Of a DNA stretch of 9,352 nucleotides, positions 1 through 9,110 are shown one piece after another. The notes beneath the pieces were generated by a model that searched no databases, was not told where the DNA came from, and worked only from the letters and a program-made list of their open reading frames with translations. Within the stretch, counting starts at the first letter, position 1. Each line of letters opens with the position of its first letter. A program made the translations under genes and the position numbers. Origin of the DNA: Oceanospirillaceae bacterium UBA7410 (GTDB taxonomy: Bacteria > Pseudomonadota > Gammaproteobacteria > Pseudomonadales > Balneatricaceae); NCBI GenBank assembly GCA_002470565.1, contig DKMQ01000001.1, positions 34,827 to 44,178 on the forward strand, read 5' to 3'.

Positions 1-2268
1 CAGCGCGTTGAGTCAGTGCGCAGCCACCCGACACATACACCAGCAAAGCGTCGTCATATTTTTGAACGTTTAATCGCAGCTGAAGGTTTAGAAAAATATT
101 TGGCTTCGCGTTTTTCTGGTGCCAAACGTTTTGGCCTAGAAGGTGGCGAAACCCTTATTCCAATGTTGGATAATATTATCCAGCGTTCAGGCAGTAACAA
201 AGCCAAAGAAATTGTTATTGGCATGGCTCACCGTGGCCGTCTTAACGTATTGATTAATATTTTTGGCAAAAATCCAGTTGATTTATTTGAAGAGTTCGAA
301 GGTAAGCGCCCTTTAAATACCTCTGGCGATGTTAAATACCATCAAGGTTTTTCAACCAATGTGAACACTCCAGGTGGAGAAGTTCATATGGCTTTAGCAT
401 TTAACCCATCGCATTTAGAAATTGCTAATCCAGTTGCTGAAGGCTCAGTACGTGCCCGCCAAGACCGCCGTAATGATCCCCATGGTGACACAGTGTTACC
501 TATTTGTTTGCATGGGGATGCAGCATTTGCCGGCCAAGGCGTAGTTATGGAAACATTGCAGATGTCCCAAACTCGAGCCTATAAAACTGGCGGTACTGTA
601 CACATAGTTATCAACAACCAAGTGGGCTTTACCACCAGTAAAAAAGAAGATGCGCGCACAACACCTTATTGTACCGATGTTGCTAAATTTATAGACGCAC
701 CTATTTTTCATGTTAACGGTGATGACCCAGACGCAGTGGCCTTTGTATCAGAGCTAGCACTTGACTATCGTAATGAATTCAAGCGCGACGTGGTGATAGA
801 TTTAGTATGTTATCGTCGTCGCGGACACAATGAAGCTGATGAGCCCTCTGGTACGCAACCGCTCATGTATAACGCCATTAAAGCCAAACAAACTGTGGCG
901 ACATTGTATGGTCAACAATTGATCAATGATGGTGTTCTCACGCAAGAAGACATCACTATTTCGCAAAACGATTACCGCAATGCACTGGATAACGGTGAGC
1001 ATGTGGCTAAATCTCTTGTGACCACTCCTGATGAAACTTTATTTGTTAACTGGAAGCCATACTTGAACCATGAGTGGACAGCCGCTGGTGATACGCGAGT
1101 TTCTGCTGAGTTATTGAAAGACTTAGGTAAACGTTTAGATCAGGTGCCTCAAGGTTTTGTTGTGCAGCGCCAAGTGAAAAAGATTCTTGATGACCGTTTG
1201 AAAATGGCATCTGGAGCTACAGAAATAAACTGGGGTTTTGCGGAAGTTATGGCTTACGCGTCTTTGTTAGAGGAAGGTTATCCTATCCGTCTTACTGGAC
1301 AAGACGTGGGACGAGGAACGTTCTCTCATCGTCATGCAGTACTCCACGATCAAAAAGGTAGTGGCGCTTATGTACCTTTACGTAACCTATCACCCACACA
1401 GCCTCAATTCACTATCTTTGATTCTCTTTTGTCAGAAGAGGCAGTGTTAGCTTTTGAATATGGCTATGCATCCACGGCGCCAGAAGGGTTAGTTATTTGG
1501 GAAGCTCAATTTGGTGACTTTGCCAACGGTGCTCAAGTCGTAATAGATCAGTTTATTACCAGTGGAGAGCATAAGTGGGGCCGTATGTGCGGCTTAACGA
1601 TGCTGCTACCCCACGGATATGAAGGCCAAGGTCCAGAGCATTCTTCGGCGCGCTTAGAGCGTTTCTTGCAGCTGTGCGCTGAGCATAATATTCAGGTTTG
1701 TGTGCCTACGACTCCAGCACAAATATTCCACTTGATCAGACGCCAAGTGATACGCCCTATGCGCAAACCACTAGTGGTAATGTCGCCTAAGAGTCTACTT
1801 CGTCATAAAGTGGCTATCTCAAGCCTAGACGAGCTAGCTAATGGCGAATTCCAAAACGTCATCGATGATGTAGATGATCACAGCAAAGCGGCAGTGAAAC
1901 GTGTTGTGCTAACCAGTGGCAAGGTTTACTACGATTTACTTGAACAGCGTCGTTTGGGCAAGTTAGATCATGTGGCGATTGTTCGCATTGAGCAATTGTA
2001 TCCGTTCCCTGAGCAGCATTTAACTGATGTGTTATCGCAATACCCGAATCTAGAAATTGTAGTTTGGTGTCAAGAAGAGCCCCAAAACCAAGGTGCTTGG
2101 TATTGCAGTCAGCATCATATGCGTAAAGTTGTTCAAAGTGGCCGTCCTAGCCTGCCTTTGGTTGTTGCCTCAAGGCCTGCCTCTGCAGCGCCAGCATGTG
2201 GTTACATGTCTGTGCACCTAGAAGAACAACGTTATTTAGTAGCCCAAGCACTGGGATTAGAATCATGA
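1..2268 (+). CDS. sucA: 2-oxoglutarate dehydrogenase E1 component, 5'-truncated by window edge
   Basis: Thiamine-diphosphate E1 subunit of the cytoplasmic 2-oxoglutarate dehydrogenase complex. It decarboxylates 2-oxoglutarate and passes the succinyl group to the lipoyl arm of SucB. The frame is open from base 1 (QRVES, like QQRIES of E. coli SucA), so the first possible start, GTG at 16, is not the real start. About 755 residues are visible against 933 in E. coli, so roughly 180 N-terminal residues lie upstream. Landmarks in visible-codon numbering: GMAHRGRLNV with His at 77; FNPSHLE with His at 138; the ThDP/Mg motif HGDAA at 171-175, closing with NN at 205-206; and LSEEAVLAFEYGYA, which carries the likely cofactor-activating glutamate at about 479-480. 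The C-terminus (SRPASAAPACGYMSVH) is complete. It is the first visible gene of the suc operon, 50 bp before sucB. Identification is essentially certain. Confidence 0.98.
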   Translation, partial: QRVESVRSHPTHTPAKRRHIFERLIAAEGLEKYLASRFSGAKRFGLEGGETLIPMLDNIIQRSGSNKAKEIVIGMAHRGRLNVLINIFGKNPVDLFEEFEGKRPLNTSGDVKYHQGFSTNVNTPGGEVHMALAFNPSHLEIANPVAEGSVRARQDRRNDPHGDTVLPICLHGDAAFAGQGVVMETLQMSQTRAYKTGGTVHIVINNQVGFTTSKKEDARTTPYCTDVAKFIDAPIFHVNGDDPDAVAFVSELALDYRNEFKRDVVIDLVCYRRRGHNEADEPSGTQPLMYNAIKAKQTVATLYGQQLINDGVLTQEDITISQNDYRNALDNGEHVAKSLVTTPDETLFVNWKPYLNHEWTAAGDTRVSAELLKDLGKRLDQVPQGFVVQRQVKKILDDRLKMASGATEINWGFAEVMAYASLLEEGYPIRLTGQDVGRGTFSHRHAVLHDQKGSGAYVPLRNLSPTQPQFTIFDSLLSEEAVLAFEYGYASTAPEGLVIWEAQFGDFANGAQVVIDQFITSGEHKWGRMCGLTMLLPHGYEGQGPEHSSARLERFLQLCAEHNIQVCVPTTPAQIFHLIRRQVIRPMRKPLVVMSPKSLLRHKVAISSLDELANGEFQNVIDDVDDHSKAAVKRVVLTSGKVYYDLLEQRRLGKLDHVAIVRIEQLYPFPEQHLTDVLSQYPNLEIVVWCQEEPQNQGAWYCSQHHMRKVVQSGRPSLPLVVASRPASAAPACGYMSVHLEEQRYLVAQALGLES

Positions 2269-2305
2269 ACGGGTTAATAGAGCAAACCCTACTAATCAAT
2301 AAAGC

Positions 2306-2312
2306 GAAGAGA
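2306..2312 (+). promoter_or_regulatory. ribosome-binding site of sucB
   Basis: GAAGAGA lies 6 nt before the sucB ATG at 2319. It is a reasonable Shine-Dalgarno match and supports that start. The rest of the 50-bp sucA-sucB gap shows no terminator-like hairpin, in line with co-transcription. Confidence 0.6.
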
Positions 2313-2318
2313 TAAACC

Positions 2319-3536
2319 ATGTCTATTGAAATTAAAGCACCATCTTTTCCTGAGTCTGTGGCCGATGGCACTATCGCAACTTGGCACAAGCAACCAGGGC
2401 AAGCGTGCAAACGTGATGATTTGATCGTTGATATTGAGACCGATAAGGTAGTAATGGAAGTGGTTGCGCCAGCAGACGGTAGCTTGTCAGAAATTATGGC
2501 AGGTGAAGGAAGCACTGTGTTGAGTAACGAAGTGATTGCTATGTTTGTTGCAGGCGATGTCGCCGCAGCAGCCCAAGCCGTTACTGCAACAGAAGCTGAT
2601 GCTGTCGCACTTGATGCAAGTGGCCCAGCTGTGCGTAAGTTACTACACGAAAATAATTTAGATGCGAGTTTGGTTGTAGGTACGGGTAAAGGTGGGCGTT
2701 TGCTTAAAGAAGACGTGCTTAATTACTTGAAAAACCCAAGTGTAGTCGCACCAGTGTCCACGGCTCCTGTTGCTGCACCAGTAGCAGCACCTGTTGCCAC
2801 AGAAATGCCTGCACCTTCTACTGGGCCAACACATCGCACATCAAGACGTGTGCCTATGACACGGTTGCGTTCAACCATAGCAAAACGTTTAGTGTCTGCC
2901 CAAAATGAAGCTGCTATGCTGACTACCTACAATGAAGTAGATATGTCTCCAATTATGGCGCTTCGCAAGCAATATAAAACTCAATTTGAAAAAGCCCATA
3001 ATGGTACTCGTTTAGGCTTTATGTCATTTTTTGTTAAGGCTGCAGCAGAAGCACTTAAGCGCTTTCCAGCAGTTAACGCCTCATTAGATGGCAATGATAT
3101 GGTTTATCATGCGTATCAAGACATCAGTGTTGCTGTATCTACAGATCGTGGCCTAGTAGTGCCAGTATTACGCGATGTAGAAGCAATGACTTTGGCTGAT
3201 ATCGAAAAAGGCATTGTGGGTTTAGCTACTCAAGCTAAGGCAGGCAAATTAACACTAGAAGACATGCAAGGTGGTACTTTCACCATCACTAATGGTGGTA
3301 TTTTTGGATCGTTATTATCCACCCCCATTTTGAATGCCCCACAAACAGCAATTCTTGGCATGCACACTATCCAAGAACGCCCTGTTGCAGAAAACGGCCA
3401 AGTTGTTATACGCCCAATGATGTATTTAGCTCTGTCTTATGATCATAGGATGATTGATGGCAAGGATGCGGTTCAGTTCTTAGTGACCATTAAGGAATTA
3501 CTGCAAGACCCAGCACGAATATTGCTAGAAATATAA
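2319..3536 (+). CDS. sucB: dihydrolipoyllysine-residue succinyltransferase, E2 of 2-oxoglutarate dehydrogenase
   Basis: Core E2 subunit. It accepts the succinyl group from SucA on its lipoyl arm and transfers it to CoA. At 405 aa it is the same length as E. coli SucB. Domains in order: one lipoyl domain, about 1-80, with the lipoylated lysine at K43 in ETDKVV; an Ala-rich linker; the peripheral-subunit binding domain, about 101-137 (GPAVRKLL to GGRLLKEDV), which docks E1/E3; a flexible Ala/Pro linker, about 140-172, with repeated APVA units; and the acyltransferase core, about 176-405. The core contains FNEV-like [10 protein letters not shown], the [11 protein letters not shown] block and the catalytic DHRMIDG motif (His376, Asp380). 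A single lipoyl domain and the SucB-type core argue for the succinyl enzyme rather than AceF. Its place between sucA and lpd confirms this. No key residue is missing. Confidence 0.98.
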   Translation: MSIEIKAPSFPESVADGTIATWHKQPGQACKRDDLIVDIETDKVVMEVVAPADGSLSEIMAGEGSTVLSNEVIAMFVAGDVAAAAQAVTATEADAVALDASGPAVRKLLHENNLDASLVVGTGKGGRLLKEDVLNYLKNPSVVAPVSTAPVAAPVAAPVATEMPAPSTGPTHRTSRRVPMTRLRSTIAKRLVSAQNEAAMLTTYNEVDMSPIMALRKQYKTQFEKAHNGTRLGFMSFFVKAAAEALKRFPAVNASLDGNDMVYHAYQDISVAVSTDRGLVVPVLRDVEAMTLADIEKGIVGLATQAKAGKLTLEDMQGGTFTITNGGIFGSLLSTPILNAPQTAILGMHTIQERPVAENGQVVIRPMMYLALSYDHRMIDGKDAVQFLVTIKELLQDPARILLEI

Positions 3537-3589
3537 GCCGGCCTAATTAACCTAGTCTGTGTTGTGATGCTGCGTAGATTAAAAAACAT

Positions 3590-5043
<1,454 letters not shown>

Positions 5044-5084
5044 TTATTTAAGTTAAATTTAACGTTAAGTAAACAGGCAACATA

Positions 5085-6254
5085 ATGAATCTTCATGAAT
5101 ATCAAGGCAAACAGTTGTTTGCCCAGTACGGCTTGCCCGTATCTACCGGTATCGCCGTAGATACAGCAGAAGAAGCTATGGCTGCACTGGATCAAATTCC
5201 AGGTGAGCGTTGGGTAATTAAGGCACAAGTTCATGCTGGCGGTCGCGGTAAAGCAGGCGGCGTACAGTTAATTACTTCTAAGCAAGAAGCAGCTGATTTT
5301 GCTAACAAGTGGCTAGGCAACCGCATGGTTACCTACCAGACAGATGCTGATGGACAACCTGTTTCTAAAGTGTATCTTGAAACTTGCACTGATATCGCTC
5401 AAGAGCTTTATCTTGGTGCTGTAGTTGATCGCAGTAGCCAGCGTATCGTATTTATGGCGTCTACCGAAGGTGGCGTTGAAATTGAGCAGGTTGCAGAAGA
5501 GACTCCTGAAAAAATACTAAAGGCAGAAATTGATCCTTTAACCGGCGCACAGCCATACCAAGGTCGTGATTTGGCGTTTAAGCTTGGCCTTAAGGGCAAG
5601 CAGATTGGTCAGTTTACTAAAATCTTTATGGGCTTGGCGCAGTTGTTCCAAGACAAAGACCTAGCCTTGCTAGAAATTAACCCACTAGTAGTAACAGATG
5701 CCGGCGATTTGCACTGTTTAGATGCTAAGGTAGTGATCGACAGTAATGCTGTTTATCGTCACAAAGATATTCAAACCATGCATGATCCAAGTCAAGATGA
5801 TGAGCGTGAAGCTCATGCAGCTTCTTGGGAGCTAAACTATGTTGCCCTAGATGGCACTATAGGTTGTTTGGTTAACGGTGCAGGCCTAGCTATGGGTACA
5901 ATGGATATTGTAGCTACACATGGTGGCTTCCCGGCTAACTTCTTAGACGTAGGTGGCGGCGCAACCAAAGAACGCGTAACAGAGGCGTTCAAAATCATCT
6001 TGTCTGATGATCGTGTTAAAGCCGTACTTGTTAATATTTTTGGTGGCATTGTACGTTGTGATTTAATTGCAGAAGGTATCATTGGTGCAGTTAAAGAAGT
6101 GGGCGTAAGTGTGCCTGTGGTTGTGCGTTTGGAAGGTAATAATGCAGAACTGGGAAGTCAAAAGTTGGCTGAAAGCGGCCTTGATATTATAGCCGCCACT
6201 AGCTTAAGTGGTGCAGCCCAGCAAGTGGTTGCAGCAGCTGGAGGTGCAGCATGA
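5085..6254 (+). CDS. sucC: succinyl-CoA synthetase (ADP-forming), beta subunit
   Basis: Beta subunit of succinate-CoA ligase. It carries the ATP-grasp nucleotide site and the succinate site, and with SucD converts succinyl-CoA, phosphate and NDP to succinate, CoA and NTP. It has 389 aa against 388 in E. coli. Visible features: the family N-terminus [12 protein letters not shown]; the nucleotide-binding stretch [14 protein letters not shown] (46-59); the metal-binding region LEINPLV around residue 197, followed by [22 protein letters not shown] (264-274); and [10 protein letters not shown] beginning at 317. The ATG at 5085 has only a short AGG 7 nt upstream, a weak Shine-Dalgarno, but the N-terminus matches the family exactly, so the start is secure. 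It lies 41 bp after lpd and overlaps sucD by 4 bases (ATGA), a sign of translational coupling. Confidence 0.98.
   Translation: MNLHEYQGKQLFAQYGLPVSTGIAVDTAEEAMAALDQIPGERWVIKAQVHAGGRGKAGGVQLITSKQEAADFANKWLGNRMVTYQTDADGQPVSKVYLETCTDIAQELYLGAVVDRSSQRIVFMASTEGGVEIEQVAEETPEKILKAEIDPLTGAQPYQGRDLAFKLGLKGKQIGQFTKIFMGLAQLFQDKDLALLEINPLVVTDAGDLHCLDAKVVIDSNAVYRHKDIQTMHDPSQDDEREAHAASWELNYVALDGTIGCLVNGAGLAMGTMDIVATHGGFPANFLDVGGGATKERVTEAFKIILSDDRVKAVLVNIFGGIVRCDLIAEGIIGAVKEVGVSVPVVVRLEGNNAELGSQKLAESGLDIIAATSLSGAAQQVVAAAGGAA
6240..6245 (+). promoter_or_regulatory. ribosome-binding site of sucD inside the end of sucC
   Basis: GGAGGT, a six-base Shine-Dalgarno match, lies 5 nt before the sucD ATG at 6251. 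It is read as parts of the near-terminal Ala-Gly-Gly codons of SucC (ending AGGAA-stop). This is the best ribosome-binding site of the operon. With the ATGA overlap it should allow efficient start or restart for equal alpha and beta subunit supply. Confidence 0.75.
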
Positions 6255-7126
6255 GTATCTTGATTAATAAAGACACCAAGGTGATTTGCCAAGGTTTTAC
6301 TGGCAGTCAGGGTACGTTTCATTCTGAACAAGCCATTGAATATGGCACTAAGATGGTGGGTGGTGTAACACCTGGTAAAGGTGGCACAACACATTTAGGC
6401 TTGCCTGTATTTAATACGGTTGCTGAAGCTGTTGCAGCTACAGGTGCGCAAGCCTCTGTGATCTATGTGCCTGCAGCTTTTTGTAAGGACTCTATTCTAG
6501 AAGCAGCTAATTCTGGTATTAAGTTTATTGTTGCCATTACCGAAGGTATTCCAACCTTAGATATGTTGGTGTGTAAGGTCGTTTGTGACCAGTTGGGTGT
6601 TCGCTTAGTAGGCCCTAACTGTCCAGGCGTTATCACCCCAGGTGAATGCAAAATCGGCATTATGCCAGGTCACATTCACTTAGCAGGTAAAGTAGGCATA
6701 GTGTCTCGTTCTGGTACCTTAACTTATGAAGCAGTTAAGCAAACTACAGATGCAGGCTTTGGTCAGTCTACTTGTGTAGGTATTGGTGGTGATCCGATTC
6801 CAGGCACTAACTTTATCGACGTGCTTGAGTTGTTTGAAAAAGATCCAGCTACAGAAGCGATCGTAATGATTGGCGAGATTGGTGGCACTGCAGAAGAAGA
6901 AGCTGCAGCATACATCAAAGCTAACGTTACTAAGCCTGTTGTATCTTACATCGCTGGTGTTACAGCGCCTGCTGGTAAGCGTATGGGCCATGCTGGTGCG
7001 ATTATTTCAGGTGGTAAAGGCACTGCAGATGAGAAGTTTGCAGCGTTAGAAGACGCTGGTGTTAAAACTGTTCGTTCTTTAGCTGATATTGGCAAAGCAC
7101 TAAAAGAAATTACTGGCTGGAGCTAA
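6251..7126 (+). CDS. sucD: succinyl-CoA synthetase (ADP-forming), alpha subunit
   Basis: Alpha subunit of succinate-CoA ligase. It binds CoA and carries the phosphohistidine intermediate. It has 291 aa against 289 in E. coli. Visible features: the N-terminal Rossmann CoA-binding loop GFTGSQG (15-21); VTPGKGG (39-45); GPNCPG (121-126); the [12 protein letters not shown] segment with the power-helix glutamates; and [14 protein letters not shown], which contains the phosphorylated histidine His247 (counting Met). The start ATG overlaps the sucC stop and has an excellent GGAGGT site. The gene ends with tandem stops TAATAA and is followed 24 bp later by a strong intrinsic terminator, so it is the last gene of the suc operon. 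Confidence 0.98.
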   Translation: MSILINKDTKVICQGFTGSQGTFHSEQAIEYGTKMVGGVTPGKGGTTHLGLPVFNTVAEAVAATGAQASVIYVPAAFCKDSILEAANSGIKFIVAITEGIPTLDMLVCKVVCDQLGVRLVGPNCPGVITPGECKIGIMPGHIHLAGKVGIVSRSGTLTYEAVKQTTDAGFGQSTCVGIGGDPIPGTNFIDVLELFEKDPATEAIVMIGEIGGTAEEEAAAYIKANVTKPVVSYIAGVTAPAGKRMGHAGAIISGGKGTADEKFAALEDAGVKTVRSLADIGKALKEITGWS

Positions 7127-7150
7127 TAAGCTTTAATCAACTATTTCATC

Positions 7151-7188
7151 AAAAAGGCCACCCTAGTCAAACTAGGGTGGCCTTTTTT
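7151..7188. terminator. bidirectional intrinsic terminator between sucD and metG
   Basis: A perfect 12-bp stem (GGCCACCCTAGT at 7156-7167, ACTAGGGTGGCC at 7171-7182) closes a 3-nt loop (CAA). It is followed by six T residues on the + strand and preceded by five A residues. The A tract becomes a T tract for transcripts from the - strand, so the same hairpin can end both sucD and metG transcription. It lies in the middle of the convergent gap and no other element there is as strong. Confidence 0.95.
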
Positions 7189-7192
7189 GTGG

Positions 7193-7225
7193 CTGCTAAA
7201 AACGTATTAAAAAATATTTTAGCAG
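7193..7225. repeat. inverted repeat just after the metG stop
   Basis: CTGCTAAAA (7193-7201) pairs perfectly with TTTTAGCAG (7217-7225) across a 15-nt AT-rich loop. On the metG transcript it begins 1 nt after the stop codon and precedes the strong shared terminator. The stem is AT-rich, the loop is long, and no clean T tract follows the stem on either strand. It is therefore more likely a 3'-UTR hairpin or chance than a true terminator. Confidence 0.4.
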
Positions 7226-7226
7226 G

Positions 7227-8915
7227 TTAGTCCTTGTTTGCTTTAAGCGCCAGTTCTTTAGCCACTTCTATCTTGGAGTCTTCAACAATAGCCTCTATTT
7301 GACTGGCTTCAATGCGAGTAATGAGAGGTTTAAACTTCTCTATACTATGGGCAACCAACGGTGTGCCTAAGCTAGACCAAGCTAGATCATCATTAAGGAA
7401 GGTGGCAGCATCTTTGGTCATAATAGGTAATACAGGCTTTAAATATATCATTAACATGCGAAACATGTTCAAACCTGTTGAGCAAATATCCTGTACCTGC
7501 TGTTCGCAGCCTTCTTGCTTAGCCAGTACCCACGGTGCTTTATCAGCGATGTACTGATTGGCTTGATCAGCTAAAGTCATGATCGACTTAATGGCTTTAC
7601 CAAATTCGCGATTTTCATAATACTCAGCAATAACAAGTTGCTCATCAGTAAAGGCTTTAAGTAATTCTGGCTCGCTTATACTTGCGCTCAATTGACCATC
7701 AAACTTCTTGCTAATAAATCCAGCACTGCGGCTAGCAATGTTAACTACCTTGCCTACCAAGTCAGAGTTTACGCGCTGTACAAAATCTTCTAGATTTAAG
7801 TCTATGTCATCAACCTTGTTATTGAGCTTGGCCGCAAAGTAATAACGTAAATATTCGGGGTTAAGGTGACGTAAATAAGTGCTAGCTTTGATAAATGTGC
7901 CACGTGATTTAGACATTTTTTGCCCATTCACAGTTAAAAACCCATGAGCATAAACCGCTGTTGGGGTGCGAAATTCTGCTGCATGCAACATGGCAGGCCA
8001 AAACAGGCCGTGAAAGTTAATAATGTCTTTACCAATAAAATGATACAGCTCTGTGCTGGATTCTTTGTTCCAATAATGATCAAAGTCTAAGCTTTCAGTG
8101 CGTTCGCACAGGTTTTTGAAACTAGCCATGTAGCCAATTGGCGCATCTAGCCACACATAAAAAAACTTATTTTTTTGCCCTGGAATTTCAAATCCAAAGT
8201 AGGGCGCATCTCTACTGATATCCCACTCTTGCAAACCAGAATCTAACCATTCGGCTAGTTTGTTGGCAATCTCACTTTGAAGGCTACCGCTGCGAGTCCA
8301 TTCTTTAAGTAATGCTTCAAAGTTAGGTAATTTGAAAAATAAATGAGTAGAGTCTTTTTGAATAGGTGTAGCACCAGATATAGCCGATTTAGGCTTAATC
8401 AAATCGGCTGGAGAGTAGGTGGCCCCACATGCTTCACAGTTATCACCATACTGATCTTCGGTTTTGCATTTTGGACAAGTGCCTTTAATAAAACGGTCGG
8501 CCAAGAAGAGTTGTTTCTCTGGATCAAATGCCTGAGTGATGGTGCGTGAGGCTATGTGGCCTTTTTCTTGGCAGGCGTTATAAATATATTCTGCAAATTC
8601 ACGGTTTTCAGGTGAGTGAGTGGAATAGAAATTATCAAAGGATACATTGAAATCGCTAAAATCTTGTTCGTGTTCTGCCTGTACATTAGCAATGAGCTGC
8701 TCAGGCGTAATGCCTTCTTGTTCAGCCCTTAGCATGATGGCGGTTCCGTGTGCATCATCAGCACACACATAATGGCAGGTGCTACCTATGTGGCGTTGGT
8801 ATCGCACCCAAATGTCAGTTTGAATGTATTCCAGCATGTGGCCAAGGTGGATTGATCCATTGGCGTAAGGTAAGGCGCTGGTTACAAGTATTTCGCGTGC
8901 TTTAGTATCTGTCAT
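7227..8915 (-). CDS. metG: methionyl-tRNA synthetase, short form lacking the C-terminal Trbp111-like domain
   Basis: Class I aminoacyl-tRNA synthetase that activates methionine with ATP and charges initiator and elongator tRNA-Met. Visible features: Rossmann-fold start [14 protein letters not shown]-type signature HLGH (23-26); a zinc knuckle CPKC...CEAC with Cys147, 150, 160 and 163; [11 protein letters not shown] and FYVWLDAP in the methionine-pocket region; KMSKS at 333-337; and the anticodon-binding helical domain with [15 protein letters not shown] and a Trp in [10 protein letters not shown]. It follows E. coli MetG closely to [17 protein letters not shown], then stops at 562 aa. E. coli MetG has about 677 aa and ends in an OB-fold dimerisation/tRNA-binding domain. 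Only about 100 bp separate this stop from sucD, with no remnant of that domain. The ATG at 8915 is the only start before an in-frame stop 21 nt upstream. It is convergent with sucD and divergent from trmA. Confidence 0.96.
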   Translation of the reverse strand: MTDTKAREILVTSALPYANGSIHLGHMLEYIQTDIWVRYQRHIGSTCHYVCADDAHGTAIMLRAEQEGITPEQLIANVQAEHEQDFSDFNVSFDNFYSTHSPENREFAEYIYNACQEKGHIASRTITQAFDPEKQLFLADRFIKGTCPKCKTEDQYGDNCEACGATYSPADLIKPKSAISGATPIQKDSTHLFFKLPNFEALLKEWTRSGSLQSEIANKLAEWLDSGLQEWDISRDAPYFGFEIPGQKNKFFYVWLDAPIGYMASFKNLCERTESLDFDHYWNKESSTELYHFIGKDIINFHGLFWPAMLHAAEFRTPTAVYAHGFLTVNGQKMSKSRGTFIKASTYLRHLNPEYLRYYFAAKLNNKVDDIDLNLEDFVQRVNSDLVGKVVNIASRSAGFISKKFDGQLSASISEPELLKAFTDEQLVIAEYYENREFGKAIKSIMTLADQANQYIADKAPWVLAKQEGCEQQVQDICSTGLNMFRMLMIYLKPVLPIMTKDAATFLNDDLAWSSLGTPLVAHSIEKFKPLITRIEASQIEAIVEDSKIEVAKELALKANKD

Positions 8916-8938
8916 GGGGTAGGTTTGAGTGCCTTAGG

Positions 8939-8954
8939 GCGCTAAATGGAGCGC
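8939..8954 (-). repeat. small hairpin in the metG leader
   Basis: GCGCT (8939-8943) and AGCGC (8950-8954) form a perfect 5-bp GC-rich stem with a 6-nt loop. In a metG mRNA the hairpin would end 23 nt before the start codon. The role is unknown. It is small enough to be chance, and is noted because the leader otherwise lacks a usable Shine-Dalgarno. Confidence 0.3.
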
Positions 8955-9063
8955 AAACTAGTAGATTTTTTAATTCAGACACCATTGTACAAAACATTGG
9001 CCTGTACGCCTATACTTTATGCACTTGGTGAGCTCAGGATTATGTATTTATGCCCACTTGCCC

Positions 9064-9072
9064 TGCTATAAT
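9064..9072 (+). promoter_or_regulatory. extended -10 promoter of trmA
   Basis: TGCTATAAT combines a perfect sigma-70 -10 hexamer (TATAAT, 9067-9072) with the TGn extension. No good -35 hexamer lies 16-18 bp upstream, which is typical of extended -10 promoters. Transcription would begin near 9079, giving a leader of about 30 nt before trmA. Confidence 0.7.
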
Positions 9073-9097
9073 CGCGCTTAATAACGTCATCCAGTTG

Positions 9098-9103
9098 AAG
9101 GAG
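9098..9103 (+). promoter_or_regulatory. ribosome-binding site that decides the trmA start
   Basis: AAGGAG ends only 1 nt before ATG 9105 but 7 nt before the in-frame GTG 9111. Only the GTG has normal Shine-Dalgarno spacing. An in-frame TGA at 9096-9098 rules out any start further upstream. Confidence 0.7.
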
Positions 9104-9110
9104 TATGTCT

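Larger units (their letters stand above)
8916..9110. other. divergent intergenic region between metG and trmA
   Basis: This 195-bp stretch separates two divergent genes and must hold both promoters. The trmA side has a perfect extended -10 (9064-9072) and a strong ribosome-binding site. For metG I see only a loose TACAAT (8989 to 8984 on the - strand) without a recognisable -35 box. Two short inverted repeats are present: GCGCT/AGCGC (8939-8954) in the metG leader, and an imperfect CCATTGT/ACATTGG (8982-9000, one mismatch in seven). No tRNA, T-box or other known riboswitch pattern was recognised. Open frames crossing it on the - strand resemble nothing known. Confidence 0.6.

Noticed and set aside
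2147..2515. Antisense open frame spanning the sucA-sucB junction
   Set aside because: It overlaps the conserved ends of both genes, resembles no known protein, and would cross the short gap that joins the operon.
2740..2835. Tandem-looking Ala/Pro codon repeats in sucB as a possible DNA repeat
   Set aside because: They encode the flexible Ala/Pro linker that E2 proteins normally carry between the E3-binding and catalytic domains; no exact long DNA repeat is present.
9011..9016. TATACT as a second + strand -10 box for trmA
   Set aside because: The only -35-like word upstream, TTGTAC at 8985-8990, is 20 bp away, too far; the extended -10 at 9064-9072 is much better.
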